A stretch of 64,000 nucleotides of DNA from Bolinopsis microptera (GCF_026151205.1 NC_087084.1:6689538-6753537); one strand, 5' to 3'; shown: positions 23,598 through 37,078, counted from the stretch's first letter. Translations and numbers: made by a program. The notes: generated from the letters alone by a model not told the origin.

Positions 23598-25286
23598 ATA
23601 ACAACTTCTTGTGCTCATACATTTTCTCTCTTTCACTTTATTTTTAACTCGTCACTTTTTATCATCTCGAGTTTAAGAGGGGTGCTATTTTCGTAGGATT
23701 TTTGTTGCCATCGTTCCCGATATATAGTGCAGATGTTGAAAGGCAGCAGAACTTCTGACTTTTATAGTTTTGATACTATTTGAGAGTTTTGTTGTATATT
23801 TGTAAAATTATTTATCGGTTTTTTCCGCCATTCCTCTCGTTTGAATTTGTTGGGTTGATCCAAAGAATATTAACTTAAGCTTGTGCGGTAAAGATTCTGT
23901 TTTGCCTCAAATTAATCATGAATATCCAAAAGTTTAAAGCTATTTAATATTTATATTGTATTAAAAGCATCGGGATTTCGATGAAGCAAAAATTTCTGCT
24001 TGCTGAAAACGTAAGAATTCTTCCTTGACTCGATTCAATCTGAAGTAAATAATTGTATCATGTAGTAACCATGGTAAATAGATTAAACTCTCAAGGTGAA
24101 AACCATTGTTAAGTATCTCAGGTTGAAATGGTGTAGAATGATGTAGTTCGAGGACACACAATTACAGATACCTTACAGAGCTCCTTGGGTAAACAGATAG
24201 TATCTCCTTGGGTAACCAGCAGATAGTATCTCTGATAAACAAATCTGAATTTGTAAAGGTAAGTTAAGGCTACTGCTACTAGGTGTAGTACTAAGTGTAG
24301 TAGTAGTAGTAGCATAGTTCTAGTATTAAATATGTACTTTAAATTAACAACTTTAATGTCATAGACAATAGACAATACAAGTATCATTTTTAAAGATTTT
24401 TGAAATTCAATCCAGGTTTCAAAGGTTTCACTTATTATCAACACGTCACTTTTACTATTTAAATTCTAATTTTAATGTTAATCGGTTAATTTCCCTCTCA
24501 AAAAATTGCACTACTAAATAAACTTATTTCGCAACTACGAATTGTTGAATTGTAACTAAGTGAGACAACAATTTATCTGTTAAAGAACAATCGTTAGGTT
24601 ATTCAACGTGAAATTTAGTTGCAACATTGTTTGGTTTTAAAACCTCGTAGCACGTGATGAGGTCGGTCTTTTGCGCATTTTTCAACAGATAGCACTATTT
24701 ATACTCCTCCTTTTAAAACGTAATTATTACGTGCAAGACTCGAACATTTCATAAGATTCGAATTTAATCAAGCCAGTGTTTAATATATCATCATGAACGG
24801 ATCCACTTATGATCTACGATAGTATTATACAAATTCAGATATGCACAGGACTAGCGTGAGTGATGATCGGTATTCAATCCACAATCCAAATTAGAGGTAG
24901 CACGTGGCATGACCACGTGACCGCTTAACATGTCACGTGTTATCTAGCTCTGAACCTCACGCATATATTCGCACTGATCTTCTTTCCGTCCGGACCGTGT
25001 TTTAATACACTGGTCTCATCTCACTCTGTTTCTTTGACTCGTTTCGTCCATTTTACACAAATAAGTATTCAACTATTAACTTTAATTATGGACGCTAATT
25101 TCTCAGCAGTGCGGTGGTGTCACGTTTTTTAGCCGCTTCCGTCGTTTAGTTTCTAACATCGTACTTGGTCACCACTATTGTTTTTACAGCGGTCACATTT
25201 TAAACGGGAATCCACACAAATTATAAAACCACTGTAAACGCGCTTGTTTAAATTGTGGTAAAATACGGTGTTTGTGGGTGTGGGAT
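23598..25286. other. CCT3 3' UTR and intergenic region
   Basis: Follows the CCT3 stop. There are AT-rich sequence, a short TAG/GTAGTA repeat near 24285-24312, and from 24651 on the first CACGTG boxes of the cluster listed separately. A TATA-like CATATATTCG lies at about 24962, upstream of the next gene's first coding exon. No gene is supported in the minus-strand frames at 23961-24444. Confidence 0.6.
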
Positions 25287-27066
25287 ATGACGCCTCTGAC
25301 GCCCCTCTCTGAGGCTGATTTCGAGGAGATGCTCAAGATGGGGAGTGAATGCTCCGAGGTAAGCGGTGATATCTAGATATGTTAAAGTTCGGTTAAGTTG
25401 TTGTTTAAATTTGCATAAATCATAATATAATATGTGTTATCTATAACGGCTGATAAGCTCGCTTTTACTTCTTCTCCTCTTCACGTTTTTTTTAATTCTG
25501 TGCTGTAAAAGCGAATTCTCATGCATGCCGCTTTTTACAGCACTGACCGCAACTACCAATGTAAATCTGACTCTGGGATCACGTGATGTTGACTTGACTC
25601 TCGTTAGCCAATAGGAGAGCGGTATCTGGACACGTGACCGACACCGCTTTCTCGCTTTTCTTATCTTGAGGTTTTCAGTAATAGATTTTAGTCTGGCAGT
25701 TTCGTGTAAAAACTTGATATTAAATCCTGCGTTTTTATTGGTTGCTGTGAATCTCATCCTGTCTCCTGATTGGCTAGTTGGTGTCACGTGATTTAGTGGG
25801 AGATGCTGCATCTACTTCAGGTTTTGTAAATATCAGTACCGGATGTATTCTATCTGTTATTGTTCAACTTACTTGCTAGTTTCAACATGTTAAAGGTAGT
25901 ATTTACAGAGAGTGTGTTCTTCCGTTCAATTTTAATTCAGCACCTTTGTTCGAATCATCGTTAATTTCAATCACGATTACATTATGTTAGGTGCCCAGAA
26001 ATTTGTAATGCAAGTTTAAATAGATGTTCATTTCTTAACTCACATAGATTATAACACCGTTATTTCCTCCACCAAATAAGGTTTAACATACAGATTAGAT
26101 CGTGTAAAAACATTAAACAAAACCCCGATTTACAGCGGCTGTTTCCTTTCTCCAAAACTTCGCGGTAAATCTGGGTTTCACTGTACTTATATTGCTACTT
26201 ATTACCTTAGTATACCTCTTAACTCATTTCATGAATCACCATGACACTGACCACATGTTAAAATCCTCCGATCTTATTAGCCAGCACAAATCACGTGTTC
26301 AAAAACCCAATCCTCATTGGCTGGAAGAAAGGGGCCACGAAAGTTTCCTCCAACATTTATATCATATTAATTTGATATGTCACTCGGTACATCGTGCTTA
26401 TTCCCCAGCATCTTTTTGCTCCTTGCTAGATGTATTAGTAGCGTGCGTTCCCCGGAAACTTTATACTTCTTACTTATCTCGAAAGTGAAAGTACTTGTAC
26501 GTGTTTACTTGCACTTGCACGTGTTTGGCAGACTGCGACTGTGTGCATGAAGGAGGAGGTGAATATCTTCAACAATTCAGATACATTCTATCACTAGTTA
26601 ATGAATAAATTGTATTACCACCTTATTTCTGTTGGTCTGCTGAGATTGAAAACTGAATTTGTAATTCTTCCCCCGATGAATATTGAATAAGATATATTGG
26701 TAGTGCTGATGACGTAGCCCTCGGACCGAGGTGCGTGATCTTACACTCGGTTTCAGGTTTCAGATATTTTGGGGCGCTAGATCTCACCCCGTTCTCTGTA
26801 TCTCATTTTTGAATTGTTCACTTGATTTTTACGAAATATTTATTGTTAGAAGTGGTTTCTGGGTTTAATATAATAAATGTCCGTTTTCAATTTGGCAAAC
26901 ACCTATTTGATAACACACCCCACTTCAAGCAGCAGCTATAATGCAGACAGTACACACTAAAGCTGGTACAATCATGATCCCCACTCAGTTCTCGTACTTA
27001 TTCGAGGTAGTCTGTCACGTGTCTGTCGCGTGTCTGGTCACGTGTCTGGTCAGGATTTGTCACGTG
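24651..27066. promoter_or_regulatory. Cluster of CACGTG E-boxes around the first exon of the next gene
   Basis: CACGTG occurs at 24651, 24901, 24914, 24934, 25580, 25631, 25785, 26292, 26518, 27016, 27039 and 27061. Many are in the wider GTCACGTGAC/TCACGTGA context bound by bHLH-zip factors of the MITF/TFE, USF and SREBP groups (established knowledge). Twelve in 2.4 kb is far above what AT-rich sequence should give by chance. The boxes flank coding exon 1 of the 25287-34440 gene on both sides, so they are likely its promoter and first-intron control region. Confidence 0.6.
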
Positions 27067-30000
27067 ATTGTTATGTGATTTGAATCGTGATTCATGTACA
27101 AGTCTTGGAGGTTGTAGGGCGGAAAACTCTGCTTATATAATATATAATACTGGCATAGTGCTTACATTGCCTGTCATCGAATGTTTTAATGGATCCGACT
27201 TCAGATTGATACCCAATAACGTCTAAATAGATGAGGGCATTCTATATCACCTCCATTCTCCTATCAAATTGTCTTTCTGCTTTCATTTTCAACATTTTAG
27301 ACGCGAATGCTCAGGTCTCTTAACGATAACTTATGTTTGATTACAACTATCATGAATCGGAACAAACATACCATAAAACAATTACCTGTTATCATGACTA
27401 CTTTGTGGATAATCATTAAATTAAACTGAACACATGATCGTGTTGTCTCTTTACCTTAAATCCCAATACTCATTATCATGTTATGATAACCGTGAACTTA
27501 CCTGATTAGTTGAATTACATCTTTGTAATTGTAAGTATACTGTAAGTATACCCAAGTATACCATCACACGAGTAATGCTCTAATTCTAATGCAATGAGAA
27601 TATATGTTTAAAAATTCCCTTAAAATATTCTGTCGTATCTGTCGGTTACCTTGAAAGAGAAAATGTCGATGGAACGTTTATTATCCATTTAAATTGTGCT
27701 TGTTGGTGTTCTCTTGTAAATCGTCTTGCTCCGCTATTTAATTTAATAAATTGATTTCTCATTTCTGCATTTAATCTGATTTTATAGATATAGTGCGCAT
27801 AATTCTTGCATATAATATCTATTTTTGGGACTTATCCTAGGTAGGTTGCTTCAACACTTTGATTTTGTTAGTTATTAAAGATTTCTCACGTTTTGCTTCA
27901 ATTCCTTTCAAATTAAAGGATGAGGGGACCTTAGAATTTACTTCCAAATATTCGCGTTTAAGTCCTGTGAAAGTGTGTAGAATCAAAAAATACGCCGGAC
28001 TGTGAAATCGATAATTCGTGCAATATCACGCCGCGCTCCTATTGGCTGATAGCAATTTTGGGCTGTGACGTCAATTATGTGTTAAGACCAACGTGCGCGC
28101 GCACCCTTCGCTTGTGTCAGCATTTTCTTCTGTGCTGTTTCAATTACGTCGTGTTACCTTTGGCGTTTGCGAGAGCGGTATCTTTGTTTGCACTGAACTA
28201 GTCAAGATCTAAGTTACGAATAATTCTCCTTAATAGTTAAATGTAACTCAGAAAGGCTTTCTTGTAGTTGTAGTAGGTATTTCTATTTATAAATAGCTAA
28301 GATAAGTAGCATCCGCTAACTAAACCACAAACTGCTATTTTGTTTTGACTTGTTTGAAACCCGATATGGACACAATTAAAAATCGGCATATTTCTTCATA
28401 CAAGAATACAGATCTAAAAATCGGTTGAATGTATGATGTAGTAGAAGACATTTTACTAGCTGGCCCTTGGCGCCTCTAGTCCTATCTGAGTGCGCACGTG
28501 CGGTTTGACAATGCGGCGTGTACCGGCCTTTAGTTGTACACTCATTTATAATTTACCGTTTTAGTTTGCTGTGACTTGAGTGTAAAGCGTAACGAATGTG
28601 GATGTGTTCGTCTGCTATGCTTGGTATAATATTGCTTGGTGTGATAGTTGCAAATCTTGCTTACGTTATAAGTAGTGTCACATAGTGAGTTAGAACTTAA
28701 AAGCTTGGTGCTTGTTGCTTGTCCAACTGGAATGAAGACATGCATTTCATACCTACCCGATCCATTTTTATTAGGACCGTGTTGTGTTGATATGACATAT
28801 TGATATATCAACTGTGGTACGATACAGGGAGTTGCTAGGTGTTACGTTGGGAGCTATAAATATACATAATTTACATGCCTTTCTGTGTGACTTCAATCTT
28901 ATTTCAGGTGTATCTCGGCTCATGGTTATCGTAGGGTGATAATTCTTTTTTCAACCGGTCATAAAAAGTCTCCTCTCCATTGGTTATAGGCTCGTTAGTA
29001 TCGTAAATTGTTCATGTATTCTTAATTATTAATTTAGTCGGCCCGCACGCTCATTTTACCTGTATTTCTATATGCGCGGATCAGAGCAACTCACATAATT
29101 GACGTCACAGGTTCAAATTGTTTTGGCTGGATATCTCGGCGCGCGAATGAAATACAACTTTGCGGATTTCACTAAAGTGGTTTATACGATTAATGTAATA
29201 AAAGGATTTGCACGAGAAAAAAACTTTTTCTAAGGTCCCCTCATCCTTTAAGGTTTTTTTAGTTTAAATTACGCATTACTCCAATACTGAGTCATAAAGT
29301 CGGTAGTTTTAACTTTCATGGATTCTTCTAAACTTGCTATCTGTTGATCATTGAAGGTTTTAAAAGTCTTCATGCTAATGATTAATTAATCAACTAGTAT
29401 CCTATGTACTTTTCTGTCTTATAAAAAGCATTTCATCCGAAATTTTAACACTCTAATTACACCTTGGGTTAAAGCAAGTGGGGGAGGTAAATATAATTTT
29501 TCTAATTTTAACATAATATGTGATAGAACTGCTGCACTGGAGACTAGCTAAGTAACTAACCCTCTGGCCTAAACTATCTAACAGTAGCAGGTTCCCATAC
29601 TTGTTTGATCTCCCAGGCGCCCCCGATGCCGGATTATCCACGGAAGACCCGCAAGGGTCCGGTGGCAAAGATCAGGATGACAACTAAAACTAAATTAAAG
29701 GGAGATCTGCTGTGCGCTGAGGATCAGGGGTTGAGGAGTAGGATAGATCCTGCCAAGTATCTCGGTGAGTTAGTTAAATAATTAGTAATTAGTTTAAATA
29801 ATTAGTTAAATAATTATTTAAAACAGTTGGGCAACAGTATGTTAAATAATGAAGAATAATAAGTTGTGTAGTGTACTGTAAACATAGTACTATACTTGCA
29901 GAGTAGGATATACCTTGCTAAACATTTTGAAGAATGGGCAAGAATGATTGGTTGAGGGAGGGTGATATCAATTAGTTAATTATATAATTATCCTGGTAAC

Positions 30001-33000
30001 CCTCAAAGGGGCGCGGTCAGAAGTGTTATGTTACGATTATAATTTTAACGCACTATTTTGGGTGTATATATTCGTGCTTACCAAGTTTCCAAAATCCAAT
30101 GACGGTTTATTTCTCAGCATAGTTTTAATCAAGTTCAAGAACCACTGCAATCACTAATTAGTAAATTAACCAATTAGCTAATGATTAACTTCCCAGCACT
30201 GTTGCTAGGTTCCAACGTCAGTATCACTGATTCCCTGACTTCCTCGCTCCGACTTAACTCCTCCAACAAACCAAGTGATGCTCTCTTGCAGGAGCTCACT
30301 GTCTCTCAGAATCAGGTCATAATTAGTTGCTAATTAATCATTACCAATAATGAGTTGCTAATTACCACTCTCAATTCATATTTCGCTTGATTATCACCAT
30401 AGAATCACCATTTAGAATCACCATTTCCCTCCTCACAGTTGTTAATCACCCGCTAATTAAAACTTAATCGACTGCTAATAACATTTTGTCTTCAGTTCCC
30501 GTCTAGTCCTGAACAGGTGAATTCTCCAAGACAGGCTAAGAACAGAGCGTTAGGAACGCGACGCAGCGCAACCGCTCCCCTTATTTCAGCAAATGGCAGG
30601 TAAATCCTTTTTCAAGGTCCAAGAATTTAGGGAATTCAAAAAGTACGGGTTTTATTGAGTTTAGCGTGTGTTTTCAGAAATTGTGGAACCATTGTGAGTA
30701 AAAATAGCGCATGATCTGATTTCCTGCATAATTATTATTCGATATTAACAAGGCTTGTGCACCCACGTAACTCAGCTCATTGAGAAATTTTAAAATTTAA
30801 AATCCGGCAATTGTTTTAATTAATACACCAACTGAATAGCCCCAAACCGTCTGAGTCAGTCCCAGGAAGATAAACCCACTTTCGCTAAAACACCTGCACC
30901 CTACCTACGAGCTGCCTCTGATTTACATGATTAATTATCTGGCATAAAAGCTTACAATTTTTAGGACTGCCCTTATTATTTTCCATATAACTAATTAATC
31001 GATCAGTTAATTAACTATTTAATTAACCAATTAGTTAATTAACTAATTAATCAATTAGTTAACTAATTAACTGTACATTCAGAAGAGTAGTATTGTCACG
31101 AGACTCTAGCAGCAGACCTAACAGTACAGGATCCGGCTTACTTCCTACCATATCCTCTCAATCTAAGGTTAGTATAGTAGTAGTAGTAGTAGTAGTAGTA
31201 ATAGTGTTAATATTATCATTGAACATACGGTACTTCAAAAAAATCATTATTTTACTCTCTGAAAAAATGCAAGTATCGAAAAGGATAATATATTTAAGAT
31301 TTTGAAAAAGATAATACATTTAGGATTGTGACATATTTCCGTCACCATGTAACTGTAACAAGACTTGTAACTGTAACTACTTCAGAAGAAGTTACACAGT
31401 TACGAGATAAACGGAGAGTTTGACGCAGACGCTACTATTGTAGACGCAGATGCTGTTTTAGATCAAGGTTTACACTAATTATCACTAATTATCACTAATT
31501 ACCAGTATTAACTAGCTCAGAACACAGCTCAATAAACAGATCAGTAGCATACAGGGCGATCCACAAGTCACCCCCCCCCCCCCCCCCCCCCCCACGTTGT
31601 GTGGGCTGTATACAAAGGAGGTCTCCCAAGAGATTTAACATAATTTACTATGTCAAATTGGTAGTGTTGACCTCTTCATCTGTTACTTTTGATTGGATTA
31701 ATATAGTTTGTCAACCAAAAACGCTATAATGCCCCGTTTTGGTTTCGATAGCTTAAACTGTAAGTTACAGCACTAAAATGGTAGAATACTTTTCTGGGTC
31801 ACCGCGATCGTTTTGAAAAACTGTAAAAATCGATTCTTAAATCTTAAACGACTTTTTTATCCCGAAAATGCGAGAAAACTTATATAATAATATTGATATT
31901 TGTGGTTCAGGTTCAGAACTAGTGTTAAAAGACCTGGATCAGAGCTACACAAGTTACCCTCGTCCAGTTACACCGCCTGTACCTAGCGCAGATGTCTTAT
32001 CTAGGAGACAACTCAAACTCATAGGTTAATAGTTTACTTACCAATCAGTGATCAATCAACTAACCAAATAGAAAGGAACTCAGGCAAGCTTTTCACGGCT
32101 GTCGTCCAGAACCCTTGTAACCTTTCACTCGACAATTCTTTTGAGAACTGGTATTAATTATGTTTTACTAATTATATTTTCACTAAATTATACTAAATTA
32201 TTTAGTGTGGTTGATGTTTATTATTTTAGGGACCAACACAGACACTACAAGTACTATAAGTAATAACACTGCAAGCGTGGACAAAGTGCTATCTCAACTT
32301 ATCATGTAAGTGTTACACTTACTGTTACACTTACTGTTACATTGTTACAGTGTTGCACTTTTTACAGTGTTATACTTGTTGCCTGTTAGAATTACAGTTG
32401 GGCACTTTGAATTCAAAATTTAAGTTCGTTAAGTACTCGCGGTTTTACAGAGACGACAGCTATGAGATATATACGTCATTTTCGTTAAGCTTGGAACCAA
32501 TAAGGGTGTACGAAGTATGTAGTAAAAAATAAAGTATGTAGTCAAACAATAATCTTAATGTAAATACAACGGTATCTAATGGAAAGTTAACTGCAACAAG
32601 TTAATTAGTTGCTGTTTGCGACTTATCTCAATTTAACTGCAGTAAACAAGTTAACAAGTTTGCGACTTATCTCAACGTATCTCAGATCAGAAGAGGCACC
32701 CCCTGGATCTGGGGAACAGAAAATAACCCCCTCCGACCTATTCGACATGGTCGGTACTGTGGGGGAACGAATGCTTGTGAACCGAGCAAGACTGCTCCTC
32801 CTGCAACATTGTTCTGATTACGCTAATGGTAGGTCGGGAGGTTGTCCGGCAAATATTGAGCTTTTCGTTTCACGTCATTGATTTCAGTTCTTACTTAGAT
32901 TATCTGTTTAATCATTATAATCCAGTAACCAGTTTTTATTGTTCACTTTCGCAGATGGTAACAACATGCTGAACCACCCCAAACCACCCACTGCGCCGTG

Positions 33001-34440
33001 TGGAATGGCCAGACCTTCGCCTTTACCTTCTATGCTTACTATCGATAGCAGGTTTGAAATTATTGCCCCTTTTCACAGATAAAGTGAAGCACTGTTTGGC
33101 TCAGTGAAAGCGATTGTCCGTTACTAGCAATTCGTACATCGCGCAGAAGATCTTCATTATCATCCATCCAGAATTCTCTTTGATGGCAGAGATGTGACAT
33201 TCTAAACGCATGTTTGTTGAAAATCAAAACGGTCTACCGTAACGATATTTTGACAGAATTCATGAGTTCTTTTTCAGCACCCAAAGCGCGCGCCGCGGCA
33301 AAACGCGCGTCTTTAAATTTCACATGCTAGAATCTTCTTCTAACATCCATGGCAAGCTGACATGACGAAATAAAATCACATCAGCGCATGTTTCCAAATC
33401 ATTGCATCACAAACTTTATGTTTGCTTGCTTCTCAGGACGACAGTTACTGAGCGAGCGACCACTGCACCGCCTATAAGAACTTCTGGTCGGAAACAGATA
33501 ATCAGATCATCAAAACTGAGGAGCTCATCTGGCTGTGCAACATGGTCCGTACCCTGCAAAAGTGAGAGCAGGTCCAGGGGTGCTAAACTCAGAGAACCCT
33601 TCACTGTACAGTCTATCAGTCTTGCAAATCACAGGTTTATGACATGGGCAGCATCCATCCTCTTCAAGCGAGTTTCCCAATTATAAGTTAGATTTTAGAT
33701 ATGGATCAAATATCACTGACGATAAATCATCGTTACTCTTTCTCCCCATATCTTTTTCTTGTAAAAATTTAATTCTTCACCTTCAATCATCGATCGTAAT
33801 TCTTATTATTATTATGCCTGGCCTACGGTAAAGAAATGATTCTATTAGAATTAAAATTGTTGACACAATCTACCAATGTTTAGTTACTGACATCAGCAGT
33901 TTGTAGAGATTAGTACTTAGTACATGTATCTATGGTGCTCACTTTTTGTCTCTGCTCAGTCTTGTTCTAGGTTTCTAATTTCTCCTCCCTCAGAGCAGAG
34001 TACCCTGCCCCGCCTCCAACGGAGTCCTCTGGAAGCACACTCATCAGTCAGAGAAGTGCTAGCTTAAAGTCGGAGCCTGAGCTTCCTTTCGCTGAACTCC
34101 AAACAACACCATACTTTGAGAGATGTGCTAATTACAGGTACAATCAGGGGTCTGCTCACTCCCCAGTCTCCCCTTAACTAAAGTTACAATAAACTGCCGA
34201 TATTTCCCTTTTATCATTCTATTCTGACATCCATTGTTTGATTTAAAACGTTTTGTCTGAAAACTCTTCGCTGGCTTGTCAAAGAACTAAATGTCTGATA
34301 TTCCCAGGGATCCACTGAAGGATGCTCGGGGCTACACTCCCCTGGCTGAGGAAGGGTCCCTCTCAGAAACACCTCTCCTTCAACCGACCTTCTCCTCCCT
34401 CTCCTCCTTCCTCCCATCTACTCCCGACCTTGTCAAGTGA
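25287..34440 (+). CDS. Unrecognised 504-residue low-complexity protein, 13 exons
   Basis: Exons 25287-25358, 29617-29764, 30197-30315, 30496-30599, 31083-31167, 31386-31467, 31911-32024, 32230-32305, 32686-32828, 32955-33051, 33437-33634, 33994-34137 and 34308-34440 join with AG/GT borders. Every phase agrees, which strongly supports a real gene. The product begins MTPLTPLSEADFEEMLKMGS. It is rich in Ser, Thr, Pro, Arg and Leu with basic patches (RKTRKGPVAKIRMTTKTKLK) and looks largely disordered. One ordered-looking part is DLFDMVGTVGERMLVNRARL in exon 9. The C-terminus is Ser/Pro/Leu-rich and ends at TGA 34438-34440. There is no signal peptide, membrane segment or domain that I recognise. 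Exon 1 is 4.3 kb from exon 2, so another first exon is possible. It may be a regulatory or cytoskeletal scaffold, but this is not claimed. Confidence 0.75.
27917..29247. mobile_element. TTAA-flanked 1.3-kb MITE in intron 1 of the unrecognised gene
   Basis: The ends are perfect inverted repeats beginning AGGATGAGGGGACCTTAGAA. The element is flanked by TTAA at 27913-27916 and 29248-29251. The homology continues inward: the block with TGACGTCAATTATGTG at about 28068 is inverted at about 29090. TTAA targets and clean inverted repeats are typical of piggyBac-like elements. There is no open frame long enough for a transposase, so it is non-autonomous. Confidence 0.85.
31571..31593 (+). repeat. Homopolymer C tract (23 C)
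   Basis: Lies in intron 6 of the unrecognised gene, just after ACAGGGCGATCCACAAGTCA, which looks like the end of a decayed transposon. Confidence 0.9.
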
Positions 34441-35277
34441 TCTTGGAAACGCTACACTGGACACCAGTTTTAGGAGATTTTGAGATATCCCGCTCAGTTT
34501 GTTCCGTACTATGATGGCTGACTCGAGAATTGTGCACTGATGCACTAAATGGTGCTTAAAGTTAACCCATTAGTACAAAGGAAAGTTGTCAGTGGACTAA
34601 TTTGGAATACTTACTAGCCGATTGTTTGATACCGGTATTACCTGTTTTAAGGAACAGTCATGCGGGTCAGTTCAAGGCAAACAAATAGAGTTTAAGTACG
34701 GAGTGTTTCCTTACGGAGTGCGGGAGTGTTTTCTATCCCAAAAAGGAGATTCGGGAGATTCAGATTATGCCTAGCTTTTAAGTCCCTCTGAAATGGTTTC
34801 AACAATTCGAGAAGAGTTTCTGTAGAAGTAATTTCATTTATATTTCTTATATTTTCCTGTAATTTACATGATCTCGTGTGAAATGCAAGGATGGGATTTC
34901 GTATCCAATAATTAACTTTTAAATAATCGATTTTTTATTGCGTATGCTGCAGGGCTAATGATTAATCCTCAAATAAAATTACAAATTCTAATCAGATTAA
35001 AGAAAAGAGGGCTGAGCGATGCCCCATATATGGGCCCGATTAGGATAACTTTACATGTAAAGATAGTATCATTGGAAATTTATGGCCTGGGAAATCGAGC
35101 GCACACATAATATGGGCACATGGTTTTTGGATCATAACTCCACTATCTTTTGTCAATGCTGTTAAGTACGTAGCGTTTCAAGCAAATGTATTTGTCGCCG
35201 AAAATTCGCGTATTCCGATTTCCACTGGATTAGGAACGATTTTATTTTTACCGCTCAGGAAATTCAACGAATTCAAA

Positions 35278-36814
35278 ATGCGCGGCGTTAATTTTGTAGG
35301 TTTACAACTTACCAGGACGCGCGCCGAGTTCGACTCGTCGTTGACCTATGTTAATGATCTGGCCCGGCGCGCGCTACTTCGTAGCACTTGCCATCGGGCC
35401 AGACAACATTTCGAGAAGAAAGCGGCGCGCGCTACTTCGAAGAAATTTAGACGAATTTAACATCCGTCAAGACTCGTCGACGGTCCTGTATATATGGAAC
35501 AGATATTTTACGAGTATCACCCGTTAACGTTAATTTCGGACAAATTTTATACGTATTCCGGACAAAATTTGATTTGTTTCGGGCTTAGAGATTGGAAACT
35601 CCACTTATTCATACGTATTTCTCTTGACCATTGTTAATGATATGGCCCGGCGCGCGCTACTTCTTAGCACTTGCCATCGGGCCAATTTCGAGAAGAAAGC
35701 GGCGCGCGCTACTTCGAAGAAATTTAGACGAGTAACATCCGTCAAGTATTTCTCTCAAACATTGACAATTGAATTTGGAGGACTTCGACGCGCCGCGCGA
35801 ACTAGCATTCTTGCTTCGTCGTCGATCGTTGCTTCGTCGTCGATCGTTGCTCTGCTTCGCAGAGCATTGTAGGTTTACAACCTACCAGGACGCGCGCCGA
35901 GTTGGACTCGTCGACGGTGATCCTGTATATGGAACGGTCCTGTATATGGAACGGTCCCAATATATGGAACATATATTTTACGAGTATCACCCGTTAACGC
36001 AGAGCAACGATCTCGACGGATTGACATCGTCAATCAATTGAACTAGTTACTGGGCCGCGCTCAGCCTGTCATTCCGCCGAATCTGTTAATGAACATGATA
36101 GCCTGAGGTCCCCAGGCCAGGTAATGAACTAGAAGCTACGTCCAGGATTACCTGGGGACCCCAAGTTGTTATGTTCATTTGGCGGAATGACAGGCTGAGC
36201 GCCGCCCAGTATATAACGTCCAGGAGTGAAGGTTGCTCGATACTTTGGTAGAGTCATCGTGACTTTATATGTGGCCCAAGCAAATGAACTTGTTCTATCT
36301 CAATCACAGATATGTCTATTGGGCAAAAGAAAGGCAAAGGTCGAAAATATTGCTGAAGGTGGGATCAAAATGGACAAGGTTCAGAAACAATTGGAAAGTT
36401 ACGCAGCGGCTCATCCTGACGTGAGGGTTGATATTGTAGGTTTATAACCTACCAGGACTCGCGCCTGGTTGCGAGAAGAATTATTTAATGCGCGGCGCGA
36501 CCCAGTAATGCATTGCGCTACAAAGTTGGACTCGTCGCGTCGACGGTCTTGTTAATTTTGGAACAAATATTTTACGAGTACAGAGTATCACCCAATAAGG
36601 TTGATAAAATTATCCGGAGTATAGGCACAAATGATATACGTACAACGTAGAGTTAATCTAATACAATAAATAATTTGTGGGCACCTGTTTTTGTTGACCA
36701 TTGTTAATGATCTGGCCCGGCGCGCGCTACTTCGTAGCACTTGCCATCGGGCCATTTCGAGAAGAAAGCGGCGCGCGCTACTTCGAAGAAATTTAGACGA
36801 GTAACATCCGTCAA
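35278..36814. repeat. Three copies of a 112-130-bp GC-rich direct repeat plus companion motif
   Basis: Copies at 35341-35470, 35634-35745 and 36694-36814 share TTGACCATTGTTAATGAT, GGCCCGGCGCGCGCTACTTC, CACTTGCCATCGGGCCA, CTTCGAAGAAATTTAGACGA and AACATCCGTCAA. The first copy has a few extra bases. Between them, a companion motif (GTAGGTTTACAACCTACCAG, then GACGCGCGCCGAGTT) occurs at about 35297, 35868 and 36436. The CGCGCGC-rich composition contrasts sharply with the surroundings. The short open frames here are by-products. Confidence 0.85.
36049..36211. mobile_element. Hairpin MITE (ACTGGGC..GCCCAGT ends)
   Basis: The left arm (ACTGGGCCGCGCTCAGCCTG, TCATTCCGCC, then GATAGCCTGAGGTCCCCAGG) is inverted at the right (CCTGGGGACCCC, GGCGGAATGACAGGCTGAGC, GCCGCCCAGT). 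Partial copies of the left arm lie at about 37563-37632, and a head-to-head fragment at 37075-37113. No coding capacity; the superfamily is not determined. Confidence 0.75.
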
Positions 36815-37078
36815 CTGTTTTTGTTTAATTGAAAATGTTAATTCATCGCAGCTCGGCAAGGCACAGTAGCGCATTTCGCCGATCGTTGCGATTATAAGCA
36901 TAATTGTGTGTGCGGCGCGGCACGCCGGCACAGTAACGCATCGCGCTACAAGTTTTTGTTTTCTCGCTACCCCTTTTTTACCAAATCAGACATAAGTAAA
37001 ATGAGACGAAAGCAGTTTAAGAAAAGGCGAAAAATACTGATATGTACCAATTAGTAGTTAGTAACTTACCGGCGGAAT

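Noticed and set aside
30842-30925. Possible extra exon (frame reading NRLSQSQEDKPTFAKTPAP)
   Set aside because: The reading is plausible coding sequence, but the phase does not fit exons 4 and 5 of the unrecognised gene and no donor follows before the stop.
36226-36447. 73-codon plus-strand frame between GC-rich repeats
   Set aside because: No family resemblance, runs into the repeat motif GTAGGTTTATAACC, and has no splice partners that I could find.
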